Positions 25,174 through 33,576 of a stretch of 64,000 nucleotides of DNA are shown here, in pieces. The position numbers and the translations under genes were made by a program. Origin of the DNA: VXMO01 sp034422835 (lineage in GTDB: Bacteria; Chloroflexota; Dehalococcoidia; UBA6926); NCBI GenBank assembly GCA_034422835.1, contig DAOUJJ010000015.1, positions 10,721 to 74,720 on the forward strand, in the 5' to 3' direction. The first letter of the stretch is position 1. Every line of letters begins with the position of its first letter. The notes beneath the pieces are model-generated. The model had not been told where the DNA came from. It ran no database searches and saw nothing but the letters and a program-made list of their open reading frames with translations.

Positions 25174-25827
25174 CTACATTTTTCCATTGAGTGGCGGGCG
25201 GATCTTGGCAAGGACGGTCTGAAGAGTGTGCATGTCGTCGCGCATGAGATGAACGAGGCGGCGACCCATTTCGCGCAGGTAATCCTCCTGCGCACGTGCC
25301 GAGCCACGGACGCTTGCAAGTGTGCGGATGGCGGCGGGCAGAAATTCGTTCGCCGCGCCCAAACGTGCCGCGGCGACGTTCTGCAGCGTCAGAGGGTCGT
25401 TCGCAAGGTCAGCGATGTCCTCCACGCCCCCCGGGTAGACGAATGAATGCAGTCGCGGAGGGCGCGGCGGCAGGTAGGCATACAGTCGTCCCTCGGCGCG
25501 GTGAGCGACGATGACGGCAGAGAACGTGGTGCGAATGAGGCGCGAAATCTCGGGGTGCCGTTCGTAGAATTCGTCCTCGGACTGATAATCCGCGCCCCGC
25601 GCCGTTGGCCGGCGGCCCGCGTCCCGGGGCGTCGTTTCGGCTGACGAGACGATGGCAAGGGTATCGATGCCGAAGTCGCGGATAACGGCGACCGATCCGA
25701 GCGCGGGGGGCGTGTGGAGCAGTTGGGCCTCCGCCACAAAGCCGCCGGTGTTGGCCTCAATGACCTCCCCGATGCGACCAAGCTGCACGCCGTCGTCCAC
25801 GTTTCGCTCAGAAATGTCGTCTGTCAT
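25174..25827 (-). CDS. HAS-barrel-like protein of the HerA-NurA locus
   Basis: 217 residues from the ATG at 25827. The first 50 residues (LGRIGEVIEANTGGFVAEAQ) have the short beta-barrel pattern seen at the N-terminus of HerA-type ATPases. The rest is helical and ends in a charged tail. Its location between nurA and herA suggests an accessory subunit that helps dock nuclease and ATPase. I know no characterised homologue, so the role is inference. Confidence 0.65.
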   Translation of the reverse strand: MTDDISERNVDDGVQLGRIGEVIEANTGGFVAEAQLLHTPPALGSVAVIRDFGIDTLAIVSSAETTPRDAGRRPTARGADYQSEDEFYERHPEISRLIRTTFSAVIVAHRAEGRLYAYLPPRPPRLHSFVYPGGVEDIADLANDPLTLQNVAAARLGAANEFLPAAIRTLASVRGSARAQEDYLREMGRRLVHLMRDDMHTLQTVLAKIRPPLNGKM

Positions 25828-25834
25828 GACGGAA

Positions 25835-27040
25835 TCATAGCGAACGTTGGCGCTTCGCTGTAGTCTTTGCGGATGCGCGGTCCGGGGCGGAATTACGTAT
25901 AGCTTCATCCTCAAGCAGCTGCCGGAACAACGCGCGGTCATCGGCTCGAACGACGGCCTCCTCATGTGCCTCAGCGAGAGCGAGCGGGTAGCCGTTGCCA
26001 AGCTGCAATTGGTCACACAAGAGTGTGTGCAAGAGTTCCATTCGTTGTAATGACCACTGTGGAAGTTCAATGCGGGCCAGTTCGTTTTCAGCTGCCATGT
26101 AGAAGAAATAGGGAATGTGATCTCCGTAGTCCGCAATTTCATCGGAAGTACTTCGGAATATGCCCGAACGTGCTCCTGATGTGTCTAGCAATTCTTCGAA
26201 GATATCGCGGTCGCGGACGCGGGCAATTTCATCGCAAGGGCGTTCACCTTCTGCCTTGTCGCGGCAATACGAACCGCAATTCGGAGTATCAAATGGGCAT
26301 ATTGCGATTCGGAGGGCGTTTACGACTTCACGGGCTCGTGGGCGTGAAATGTAGGAGGCGACTACAAAGGCACGCTGTCTGGAAACTTCCTGAAGACGGG
26401 AAAGGGCATCCAGATATTGCTTGCGAACGTCCGGATCGGCGGTGTTGTCTGCTTCTGAGATACGCCATTGCGTCAGTGAGCCATCGAGCAGGCCGATGGC
26501 GGGGACGTTTTCGGGTAGGGTTTCTGCCATGTCCGCGAGGGCGCTAACCTCAGCCGTGTCGCGGCGGGCGGCAATTACAGATGAGCCGATGACACGTTCG
26601 TGGCCCGGGCGGCGGCGACCACCGAGAACAAGGTCCTCGGGCTTGTAGTATGTCTTAGCCTGGCTATTGATGACGGCATCGGACGATTGGCCGTAGCGGA
26701 TGTACACGCGGCCAACGTTTATTAGATAGGCGTCAAACGGCGAGTCGCGGTCTATTTCAATCTGGGAGCCATCCACTGCAAGGACTATGTAGTCGCGTGG
26801 CGGGGCCGACGGTTCGTAGGTATTTGTAAGAGGTTCCGTAACTCCGGGGACGAGCCATGAGTAAACGCCGCGTTGGGATTCGAGTTTGTCCGCCAACTGT
26901 CCAAAGGCGTCAGGTTCGGAGTGAGTATTCACAGCTTGCATAGCGCGTGCGAGGCGGCGACTGAACTCAGTATTCTGGGCGTCAAGGTAGTCGGCTAGTT
27001 CGCCGACCTGGCGCGAGAGTTGGAAACGATCAATAGGCAT
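25835..27040 (-). CDS. nurA: NurA-domain nuclease
   Basis: About 401 residues from the ATG at 27040. The NurA motifs are visible: VLAVDGSQIEIDRDSP with a catalytic Asp, and AIGLLDGSLTQW with a second acidic residue, followed by the C-terminal FFYMAAENELARIELPQW region. NurA is a 5'-3' exonuclease/endonuclease that acts with HerA on DNA ends. It lies 7 bp after selB and 7 bp before the HAS-barrel gene, so it is almost certainly co-transcribed with both. Confidence 0.88.
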   Translation of the reverse strand: MPIDRFQLSRQVGELADYLDAQNTEFSRRLARAMQAVNTHSEPDAFGQLADKLESQRGVYSWLVPGVTEPLTNTYEPSAPPRDYIVLAVDGSQIEIDRDSPFDAYLINVGRVYIRYGQSSDAVINSQAKTYYKPEDLVLGGRRRPGHERVIGSSVIAARRDTAEVSALADMAETLPENVPAIGLLDGSLTQWRISEADNTADPDVRKQYLDALSRLQEVSRQRAFVVASYISRPRAREVVNALRIAICPFDTPNCGSYCRDKAEGERPCDEIARVRDRDIFEELLDTSGARSGIFRSTSDEIADYGDHIPYFFYMAAENELARIELPQWSLQRMELLHTLLCDQLQLGNGYPLALAEAHEEAVVRADDRALFRQLLEDEAIRNSAPDRASAKTTAKRQRSL

Positions 27041-27047
27041 GAGGCAC

Positions 27048-28901
27048 TTAGGCGAGCACGCGGTCATCGCCGATGCGGCGGGTTAGTCTTCGTGAATCCA
27101 TGCTCTGGAGTAAGGGGAGTACATATTTGCGACTACTATTTAGCAAATCTCGGGTTTCGGCGACGGTTATTTTGCCGTTATTTTGGATGTAATCGAGGAC
27201 CTGCCGGGTGATGTTTTGGTAGGCCTCGCTGTCGTAGACAATTCCGTCGCCGATGGGGACCACCTCCCCCGCATCTGTCAAGAAACCCAATAGCTCAGGG
27301 TCGATCGACTGGCCTGTTGGTGGATTGTTATTTTTTTCACGAAGTAGGGTGACAAATGCGTTTGCAGCAGCGCGTTGGGACTCGTTAAGGGTGGGTACGT
27401 GGTCCGGGAGTCGGACGGTCGCGCCCTCGTCGATTAGGACACCTTCGGTCTGCATGAGGACAAGGATCTCGGGGAAGTTTTCGGGCTGAGCGCGGAGGCG
27501 GCTGCGGAGGTCCTCTCGCGACGCGCCCCGGCGGAGGGGGAACGACTTGTGGTACGCGGCGAGCTGTTCTGCGGCGGCGGTCTTGATCGAGCTCCATCCT
27601 TCGACGGAGTAGAGGAGGCGATTCGTGCCCTCGCCGACGCCGACAATCCGGCTTTCATCTTCCAGTTGGGCGACGTGTTCGCGGGCGTCTTGATCCGAAA
27701 GGGCCGAGCGCCGCGCCAATTCGACGACGGTCAACGGGCCACCGGAGTCCAAGGTTCGCAGTATGACCTCAGAGGGATCGGGCGCGCTGAGAGCCTCAAG
27801 ACGCGCGATAAGGTTCGGATCGTTGCGCTTGTGGCGGCGGGCGTCCGTTTCGATGATCTCGCCGCCACCCAGCGTACCCACGTTGGAGCGCAGGATGAAC
27901 GAGTCGCCCTTGATGAGCGGCAGGGGAGTTTCAAGCACGACCTGAACCCAGCCCTCGTCGCCGGAGTGGAGGCGGTCGGAATCAAGGAGCCGAACGCGGG
28001 CGAGTGATTCGGCAGCGAGCCAGTGGACGGTGATTTGCATGTTGTGGCGGAGGGGGCCGGGGGCGTTGGCGGCCATGCGGATGTAGCCGTCCGCCGCGCC
28101 GGTTGTCTTGAGCCATCCTCGCGTGGTGAGCACCTGCCCGCGTGATACCTCATCGACATCAACGCCGGTGAGGTTGACGGCGGTACGGGAGCCCCGCTCA
28201 GCAGCCGTTTCGGCCTGCTTGTGGGATTGGAGGCCGCGCACGCGGACGTTTTTCCGGCCGGGCACGATCTCAAGCTCCGAGCCGACGGAGATCGACCCAT
28301 CAATCAGCGTGCCTGTGACGACCGTGCCGAAACCGGAGATGGCGAATGCGCGGTCGATTGGGAGGCGAGGCCGTCCGCGGTCAGGACGCTGCGGGGTTTC
28401 CTGCAGCTGCGAATCCAGAAGTTCAATGAGGTCCTGGAGGCCGTCGCCGGTCTGGGATGAAACGGCAACGACGGGCGCGCCTGCGAGAGTGGTGGTTGAA
28501 AGGGTCTCCGCGACTTCTTCGCGGACGAGTTCGAGGAAGTCCGGCTCGACGAGATCGGACTTGGTGATGACGGCGATGCCGCGCGTGACGCGGAGGAGAT
28601 CGAGTATGTCCAGGTGTTCGCGCGTCTGCGGCATGACGCCCTCATCGGCGGCGATGACGAGCAGGGCAAGGTCGATGCCGCCGACGCCGGCGAGCATGTT
28701 CTTGATGAATCGCTCATGGCCGGGGACATCGACGATGCCGATCTCCTCGCCGGAGGGCAGGCGGAGCCACGCGAAGCCGAGATCGATGGTCATGCCGCGC
28801 TCCTTTTCCTCGCGGAGGCGGTCCGGATCGATGCTGGTGAGCGCGTGGATAAGAGTGGATTTGCCGTGGTCGACGTGTCCGGCGGTGCCGATGACGTGCA
28901 T
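27048..28901 (-). CDS. selB: Selenocysteine-specific elongation factor SelB
   Basis: 617 residues from MHVIGTAGHVDHGKS; a longer frame to 29057 would run through repeat DNA. The GTPase motifs are GHVDHGKS, DVPGHERFIKNM and TKSD. EF-Tu-like barrel domains follow, then a C-terminal half of winged helices (final one: YIQNNGKITVAETRDLLNSS) that in SelB bind the SECIS hairpin in mRNA. SelB delivers Sec-tRNA to recoded UGA codons. Its presence makes recoding of the UGAs in grdA and grdB credible. It is the first gene of a five-gene run. SelA, SelD and tRNA-Sec genes are not in the window. Confidence 0.95.
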   Translation of the reverse strand: MHVIGTAGHVDHGKSTLIHALTSIDPDRLREEKERGMTIDLGFAWLRLPSGEEIGIVDVPGHERFIKNMLAGVGGIDLALLVIAADEGVMPQTREHLDILDLLRVTRGIAVITKSDLVEPDFLELVREEVAETLSTTTLAGAPVVAVSSQTGDGLQDLIELLDSQLQETPQRPDRGRPRLPIDRAFAISGFGTVVTGTLIDGSISVGSELEIVPGRKNVRVRGLQSHKQAETAAERGSRTAVNLTGVDVDEVSRGQVLTTRGWLKTTGAADGYIRMAANAPGPLRHNMQITVHWLAAESLARVRLLDSDRLHSGDEGWVQVVLETPLPLIKGDSFILRSNVGTLGGGEIIETDARRHKRNDPNLIARLEALSAPDPSEVILRTLDSGGPLTVVELARRSALSDQDAREHVAQLEDESRIVGVGEGTNRLLYSVEGWSSIKTAAAEQLAAYHKSFPLRRGASREDLRSRLRAQPENFPEILVLMQTEGVLIDEGATVRLPDHVPTLNESQRAAANAFVTLLREKNNNPPTGQSIDPELLGFLTDAGEVVPIGDGIVYDSEAYQNITRQVLDYIQNNGKITVAETRDLLNSSRKYVLPLLQSMDSRRLTRRIGDDRVLA

Positions 28902-28997
28902 GTGCGTTCCTGCTGCGTTTGGGCGTGTGCCCGCAGTATAGGGGGGTGGTTGGGGGTTTGGGAAAGGGGGGCCTACCGTACGTCCTTTGACAGGCTC

Positions 28998-29024
28998 ACC
29001 CTTCGACAAGCTCAGGGTGAGCGG
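28998..29024 (+). repeat. Dispersed 26-bp repeat (CCTTCGACAAGCTCAGGGTG type)
   Basis: One copy of an intergenic repeat found at least seven times in the window. A partial copy (tcctttgacaggctca) sits directly before it at 28983. It lies between selB and the next gene. Confidence 0.85.
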
Positions 29025-29046
29025 AACTTTGCCATGGGTTGCTTCG

Positions 29047-30639
29047 TCATTCGGCAAGCCTCAACTCAATTTCGTAAGAGACCCACTGATTAGCCACTAC
29101 GTGTGGCACAAACTCTCCATATCCCACCAGAGGGCGGATGTCCGTGTTGTCCCTATCGATGAGGTATACCAGAGAAGAATATTCACTTGTTACAAAATCC
29201 TCCGGCAGCATGTGCACATCGTCAATTCGTACTGCGAGCATGGAGCCGTCGGGAGACCAGGAAGCATCCATCGGGATTGCCACCTGCGAGTTATCGTCCC
29301 TGTCGATGTATGTTAGCGGGCTGCCAATGGGAGGGGAGCCGTCCAATGGCACTCGATACGTGAAGCTCTTGAGAAGTATCTCGGAGCCGTCGGGTGACCA
29401 TACGAGGTCGCCTAGCCAGGGATTCACTAAATAAGGCCATGGTTCCGGGAGGTTATCGGTTACCAGAACAGGATCTGAGCCGTCGGCGTCAAAGGTGTAT
29501 AGGGCGACCCCGGCAGATTCGGGTATGACTACAGCGATCCGCCGTCCATCGGGCGACCACGCTGGTCCGCTGGCTGCCTGCCATAGTCCTCGTGTCACGA
29601 TTTTAGACGGCATCTCGTCTCCATCGAGGTCGTCGAATCCAGCGACGTAGACACGCACGTTAGAGGGGTAGGCTTTTTGGCTACCGTGCACAACAAACGC
29701 TATTGATTCCCCATCGGGCGGCGACCATGCCATGCGATGCTCGGCGAAACTGATTCCCAGTGGCAGCGCAAATTCCCGTAGGCTGCCTGTCTCAACCGTG
29801 TAGATGGTAAGTTGATCTCCCCCCCGTTTCTGTGTCATGAAGGCTATTCTGGCCCCGTCAGGAGACCACACGGGGAAGTTATCGTGATGGAGATTTGTAG
29901 TTAGCCTCCTTACGTTACCGCCGTCGATATCCGACAATACTATTTCGTAGTTGTAGAACCAGAGTTTGCTCGATTCCGTCGGCTCTGTGTCCTCCGGGCG
30001 TTCCATGTCCAACACAACCAATTCACTGTATAGTGCGGGGTCTCGTTCCGCATCCTCCGTATATGCGCACGTTGAGTAGACGATGTGGAAACTGTCAGGT
30101 GAGATATCGAAGTGCATCATCTGACCACCATCTCCCCAGATAGGGTCAATACCCTGGACATTCACAATCTGCCGAATGGGGATCTTTGAATCGTCAACCC
30201 AGTCGTACGAACGTGGGTCTTCAGCCTCATTCCCTACATTGACGATCTTGTCCAATCGGGCGCCATTGGGGGCAACGTAATAGAGATCTGGCGCCGGCAA
30301 GACATAATCATAAACAGCAGATCCGTTGAAGAGGATTCGTGAACCGTCCGGCGACCATCTGATGTAACGCTCCGAGACCCAACCTCCACGAAAGGGAGAG
30401 TCAAAGTGGACGTCATCCATTGGCGGTGGTGGTGTGCAGCCATCCTGTACTTCATCCCCAACTTGAGGTTCCTGCATTCTTGAGGGCATGGCCTGCCTAG
30501 TCTCCAATGCCGGTTGTTCAGACACTGTTTCGCCTTCCGCCGTTGGCTCGACGAACTCGTCCGGTGTGGCTTGTTCAGATGTGCAAGCGCCCATGAGGGC
30601 AAGAAAGGCGAGGACAATCAGGGTGGTTGGGAGTCTCAT
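29047..30639 (-). CDS. TolB-like beta-propeller lipoprotein
   Basis: About 530 residues from MRLPTTLIVLAFLALMGAC, a signal peptide with a lipobox ending at Cys19. A low-complexity linker follows, then repeated WSPDGSRI/WSPDGARIAF/WSPDGSEIL blades of a PD40/WD40-like propeller. Such proteins sit on the outer face of the membrane and bind proteins or glycans; no enzyme domain is attached. A second propeller protein of similar design is at 35990-37186. Confidence 0.85.
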   Translation of the reverse strand: MRLPTTLIVLAFLALMGACTSEQATPDEFVEPTAEGETVSEQPALETRQAMPSRMQEPQVGDEVQDGCTPPPPMDDVHFDSPFRGGWVSERYIRWSPDGSRILFNGSAVYDYVLPAPDLYYVAPNGARLDKIVNVGNEAEDPRSYDWVDDSKIPIRQIVNVQGIDPIWGDGGQMMHFDISPDSFHIVYSTCAYTEDAERDPALYSELVVLDMERPEDTEPTESSKLWFYNYEIVLSDIDGGNVRRLTTNLHHDNFPVWSPDGARIAFMTQKRGGDQLTIYTVETGSLREFALPLGISFAEHRMAWSPPDGESIAFVVHGSQKAYPSNVRVYVAGFDDLDGDEMPSKIVTRGLWQAASGPAWSPDGRRIAVVIPESAGVALYTFDADGSDPVLVTDNLPEPWPYLVNPWLGDLVWSPDGSEILLKSFTYRVPLDGSPPIGSPLTYIDRDDNSQVAIPMDASWSPDGSMLAVRIDDVHMLPEDFVTSEYSSLVYLIDRDNTDIRPLVGYGEFVPHVVANQWVSYEIELRLAE

Positions 30640-30725
30640 GGGGTCAAGTGTAGGTGGTTGGGGCGGGGATGCAAGAAGCATCGGGTGGCGAGGGTTGGGT
30701 GGCCGCCCTGCGGTTCTTCTGACCG

Positions 30726-31355
30726 TCACCAGCCTTCCGGTTTGGTGATGGTTCCGACAGCGTCCGTCAGCGTGTCAGGGAGCAGGCATCGCCGCAGGTG
30801 GCTTTTCCAGAGGCGTCTAACGTAAGTAGCGGCGTCGGCCAACTGCTTGGGGCTGCTGTTCCTAGAATCGGGGTTGACCAGCGTGACTCGAAGCCCCAGG
30901 CCGTCCCGTACGTATCGCATCGCCCCAGCAAAGTCCGCATCGTTTGACACGACCACCGCCTGCTCATACTCGCTGTTGAACCCGTCCACCAGCAGGCGGG
31001 TAGCGAGATTCACGTCCGATCCCTTCTCTTCCGAGTCCCTGATCAAGACGTTGGTGGGCAGCCCCGCCATCGGCTCGACCAGGGGGCGGCGTTTGACGCC
31101 GGACCGGAAGACGCCGTAATGCGTCTCAAGGCCCGGCAACGTTCCTAGCGCTCGCAGGTACACCAACTGCCGTCGGGGTTGATTGGGATTTCCGGGGCGC
31201 GGGTCGAGCCGTGCGGTGAAGTAGCAGATATTGTTGATGTCGTCCTGCGGGAAGAGAGTCTCGGCCAGTCTACGTAAATTGAGCCACCTGAATGGCGTGT
31301 CCTTCAGGGCGCGGTAGTAGAGGTTGAAGCCATCGATGTAGACGCTGGTGATCAA
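30726..31355 (-). CDS. NYN-domain (LabA/DUF88-like) putative RNase
   Basis: 209 residues. The PIN-like fold of NYN proteins is visible: first Asp in VYIDGFNLYY, a second acidic pair in EEKGSDVNLATRLL, and a third in VVVSNDADFAGAMRYV. Four conserved acidic residues in these motifs bind metal for nuclease activity. The substrate is probably RNA. It is followed by no partner gene and preceded by a hairpin that may end transcription from the toxin-antitoxin pair. Confidence 0.88.
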   Translation of the reverse strand: MITSVYIDGFNLYYRALKDTPFRWLNLRRLAETLFPQDDINNICYFTARLDPRPGNPNQPRRQLVYLRALGTLPGLETHYGVFRSGVKRRPLVEPMAGLPTNVLIRDSEEKGSDVNLATRLLVDGFNSEYEQAVVVSNDADFAGAMRYVRDGLGLRVTLVNPDSRNSSPKQLADAATYVRRLWKSHLRRCLLPDTLTDAVGTITKPEGW

Positions 31356-31378
31356 TCGAGCGCTCTCCTATAAAGACA

Positions 31379-31402
31379 GAGACCGCCCTTCGGGACGGTC
31401 TC
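31379..31402 (-). terminator. Hairpin with TTCG loop, possible terminator
   Basis: GAGACCG pairs with CGGTCTC around a TTCG-type loop with one internal mismatch. On the minus strand it is followed by TGTCTTTAT. It sits after the VapC-like gene and before the NYN gene. Confidence 0.5.
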
Positions 31403-31500
31403 GACCCTACCGGCGAAGCGATAGGGGTGGTATGAGTGAGATTACTGGGAAGCGTGGTGCGCGTCAAGCGGCGCGTAGCCGCCCTCCTGTGTGGGGGGCT

Positions 31501-31908
31501 TCACATCTTGTTGACCAGCGTGCGCGCTGTCGCGGCCACGTCAGTGGCGCTCTGTAGGATGGCGTTATCCGATGTCGCCAGCGGGACACCCAAGTTCCGC
31601 GCAAGGACGACGAACTCGGCGTCGTAAGCTGAAAGGCCGCACTCTAGAGCGGTGTCCAGCACCTGGGAGTCGCTCACACTGACAATGCGGCCTCCCAACG
31701 CCAGCCGTGCATCATCGCACATCGCCTCGGCCTGCTCCGGCGTCAACTCTGCCCTCCGTACAAAGCCCAGCAGGACATTGCGCAACTCACTGACCAGAAT
31801 GCCAGGCGCGGCCCATTCGGCGTCATGCTCCAGCAACGCCGCTGAATCGGCCCCGTCCTCTCCACCAACCACAAGGCGTGTCATGACGTTGGTGTCAACT
31901 ACAATCAT
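31501..31908 (-). CDS. PIN-domain toxin (VapC-like)
   Basis: 135 residues. PIN acidic residues are in VVDTNVMTRL (first Asp), LVSELRNVL (Glu) and SAYDAEFVVLAR plus ATSD near the end. Family members are Mg-dependent RNases that cleave tRNA or other RNA. The start overlaps the antitoxin stop by 4 nt, the standard arrangement. Confidence 0.88.
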   Translation of the reverse strand: MIVVDTNVMTRLVVGGEDGADSAALLEHDAEWAAPGILVSELRNVLLGFVRRAELTPEQAEAMCDDARLALGGRIVSVSDSQVLDTALECGLSAYDAEFVVLARNLGVPLATSDNAILQSATDVAATARTLVNKM

Positions 31909-32147
31909 GGCCGGCCAGAGTCCCTCATCTCTCGCAGAGCGTTGTCATTCAGATCGATGGGCCCAAAGCCTTCGCGCCTGAGGCGTATTCGTTCCAGAAG
32001 CGCCTGCGGGTCCATCGGCTCGCTGCTAAACGACGACGCTAGCCTGGCAAGAATCTCCCCGTTCAGGCTGCGATGGTTCCGGCGCGCGGCTGATTTCAAC
32101 TCCCGATGAAGATGGTCGGGGATGCTTCGAAGCGCCAGGTCAGGCAT
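31905..32147 (-). CDS. FitA-like ribbon-helix-helix antitoxin
   Basis: 80 residues. The N-terminal ribbon-helix-helix (LALRSIPDHLHRELKSAARR, then HRSLNGEILARL) matches FitA/Arc-type antitoxins. The acidic C-terminus would neutralise the PIN toxin. Such proteins usually repress their own operon. Confidence 0.87.
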   Translation of the reverse strand: MPDLALRSIPDHLHRELKSAARRNHRSLNGEILARLASSFSSEPMDPQALLERIRLRREGFGPIDLNDNALREMRDSGRP

Positions 32148-32325
32148 ACAACCCTCCTTGTAAGGCTCAATGTCATATTGATGTCGTTATGGTATCACAC
32201 TATCCAGTTGCTCTGGGACTGTCGAAGGGTGAGCGGGGGGAATATCACCCCCACCCTGGCCCTCCTCCATCAAGGGGGAGGGGATTTCCGATGGATTCCG
32301 GCTTTCGCCGGAATGAGGGGAGAAG
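32148..32325. repeat. Intergenic region with three dispersed repeat types
   Basis: No gene. It holds a partial copy of the CCTTCGAC repeat (32221), a C-rich repeat shared with 37519-37557 (32245-32283) and a palindromic repeat GATTCCGGCTTTCGCCGGAA (32293-32317). It lies between hemW and the toxin-antitoxin pair. Confidence 0.8.
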
Positions 32326-33576
32326 TTAGGCGGTGGACATGATGCGGACGAAGACTTCGTTGGAGAGGAGGCGGCCGCGGGGGGTTAATCGGAGGGTGCT
32401 GCTGCTTCGTTCGAGGAGGGCGTCGGTGATGGATTGTTGGAGGGCGGGGCCGAAGAGGTCGGTGGGTGTGGAGCCGAATCGGGCTTTGTAGTCATCTTCA
32501 TTCACGCCGCGATTGAGGCGGAGGCCAAGCACGAGGGTTTCGGCCTGTCGCATGGAGTCGGTGTAGGGATCAATGGAGTCTATGGGGGCGACGTGGTTGA
32601 TGGCATCCGCGTTGTCGATAGGGCCATCGAGGGGCGGCAATGGGTTGGATTCCGTGATCGGCTGCTTTGCCAACTCGGCCATGCGGTCGATGTAGGCGCG
32701 GGGTTGGCGCATGACGGAGAAGCGCGCGCCGAACATGTGGGAGTGGGCGCCGGGGCCGAAACCGAGGAACGGGGTGTTGAACCAGTAGCGGAGGTTGTGC
32801 TGACATTCGCGGCCGGGTTTCGCCCAGTTTGAGATCTCATACTGCTCCAACCCTGCCTCAGCCATGCGATGTTCGGCCATCTCGTACATGTCGGCCGCGA
32901 GATCGGGATCGGGTGACGGCAGCCGTCCCGATTCCACCCATCCGTGGAACGGGGTCGATTCTTCAACAGTCAGCGCGTAGAGGGACAGGTGCTCGGGGGC
33001 GAGTTTCAGGGCGCCTGCGAGGCTGGATTCCCACGTCTTGAGGGTCTGGCGGGGCAGGCCGTACATGAGGTCGAGGTTGACGTTTGTCGCGCTGCCTGCA
33101 CGGAGGGCGTTCATGGCGCGTTCCGTGCCTCCCGCGTCATGGAGTCGCCCGAGCATCTGCAGTTCCGAGGCGTCGAAACTCTGCGCGCCCATGCTGAAAC
33201 GGTTGACGCCGAGGGACATGACATCACGGACGAAGTCGCGCGTGACGCTCTCCGGGTTTACCTCCATGGAGATCTCTATGTCGTCACGGAAGTCCAGCTT
33301 TGGGGCGAAGGCCCGCAGTATGTCTTCGACCTGGGCGGCTGACAGGAGGGACGGGGTGCCGCCGCCGAAGAAGACGGTCTCGGTTTCCGGCCGGATGTCT
33401 GCGCGATTCAGGGCCTCACTCCATCGGCGGATCTCCGTGGTGAGGGCGGCGACGTAGTCGGGGATGAGTTTCTCAATCCCGGCGTAGGTATTGAAATCGC
33501 AGTAGAAGCACTTGAAGCGGCAGAAGGGGATATGGATATAGAGGGGGAGTGGGAGGGATTGGGGCTGGGGGGTCAT
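32326..33576 (-). CDS. hemW: Radical SAM protein HemW-like
   Basis: 416 residues. The radical SAM cysteines are in HIPFCRFKCFYCDFNTYAG (CxxxCxxC), followed by FFGGGTPSLL. The GAHSHMFG and C-terminal winged domain fit HemW, a heme chaperone often mislabelled as coproporphyrinogen oxidase HemN. The start overlaps the stop of the upstream TusA-MetE gene by 4 nt, so they are translationally coupled. Confidence 0.9.
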   Translation of the reverse strand: MTPQPQSLPLPLYIHIPFCRFKCFYCDFNTYAGIEKLIPDYVAALTTEIRRWSEALNRADIRPETETVFFGGGTPSLLSAAQVEDILRAFAPKLDFRDDIEISMEVNPESVTRDFVRDVMSLGVNRFSMGAQSFDASELQMLGRLHDAGGTERAMNALRAGSATNVNLDLMYGLPRQTLKTWESSLAGALKLAPEHLSLYALTVEESTPFHGWVESGRLPSPDPDLAADMYEMAEHRMAEAGLEQYEISNWAKPGRECQHNLRYWFNTPFLGFGPGAHSHMFGARFSVMRQPRAYIDRMAELAKQPITESNPLPPLDGPIDNADAINHVAPIDSIDPYTDSMRQAETLVLGLRLNRGVNEDDYKARFGSTPTDLFGPALQQSITDALLERSSSTLRLTPRGRLLSNEVFVRIMSTA

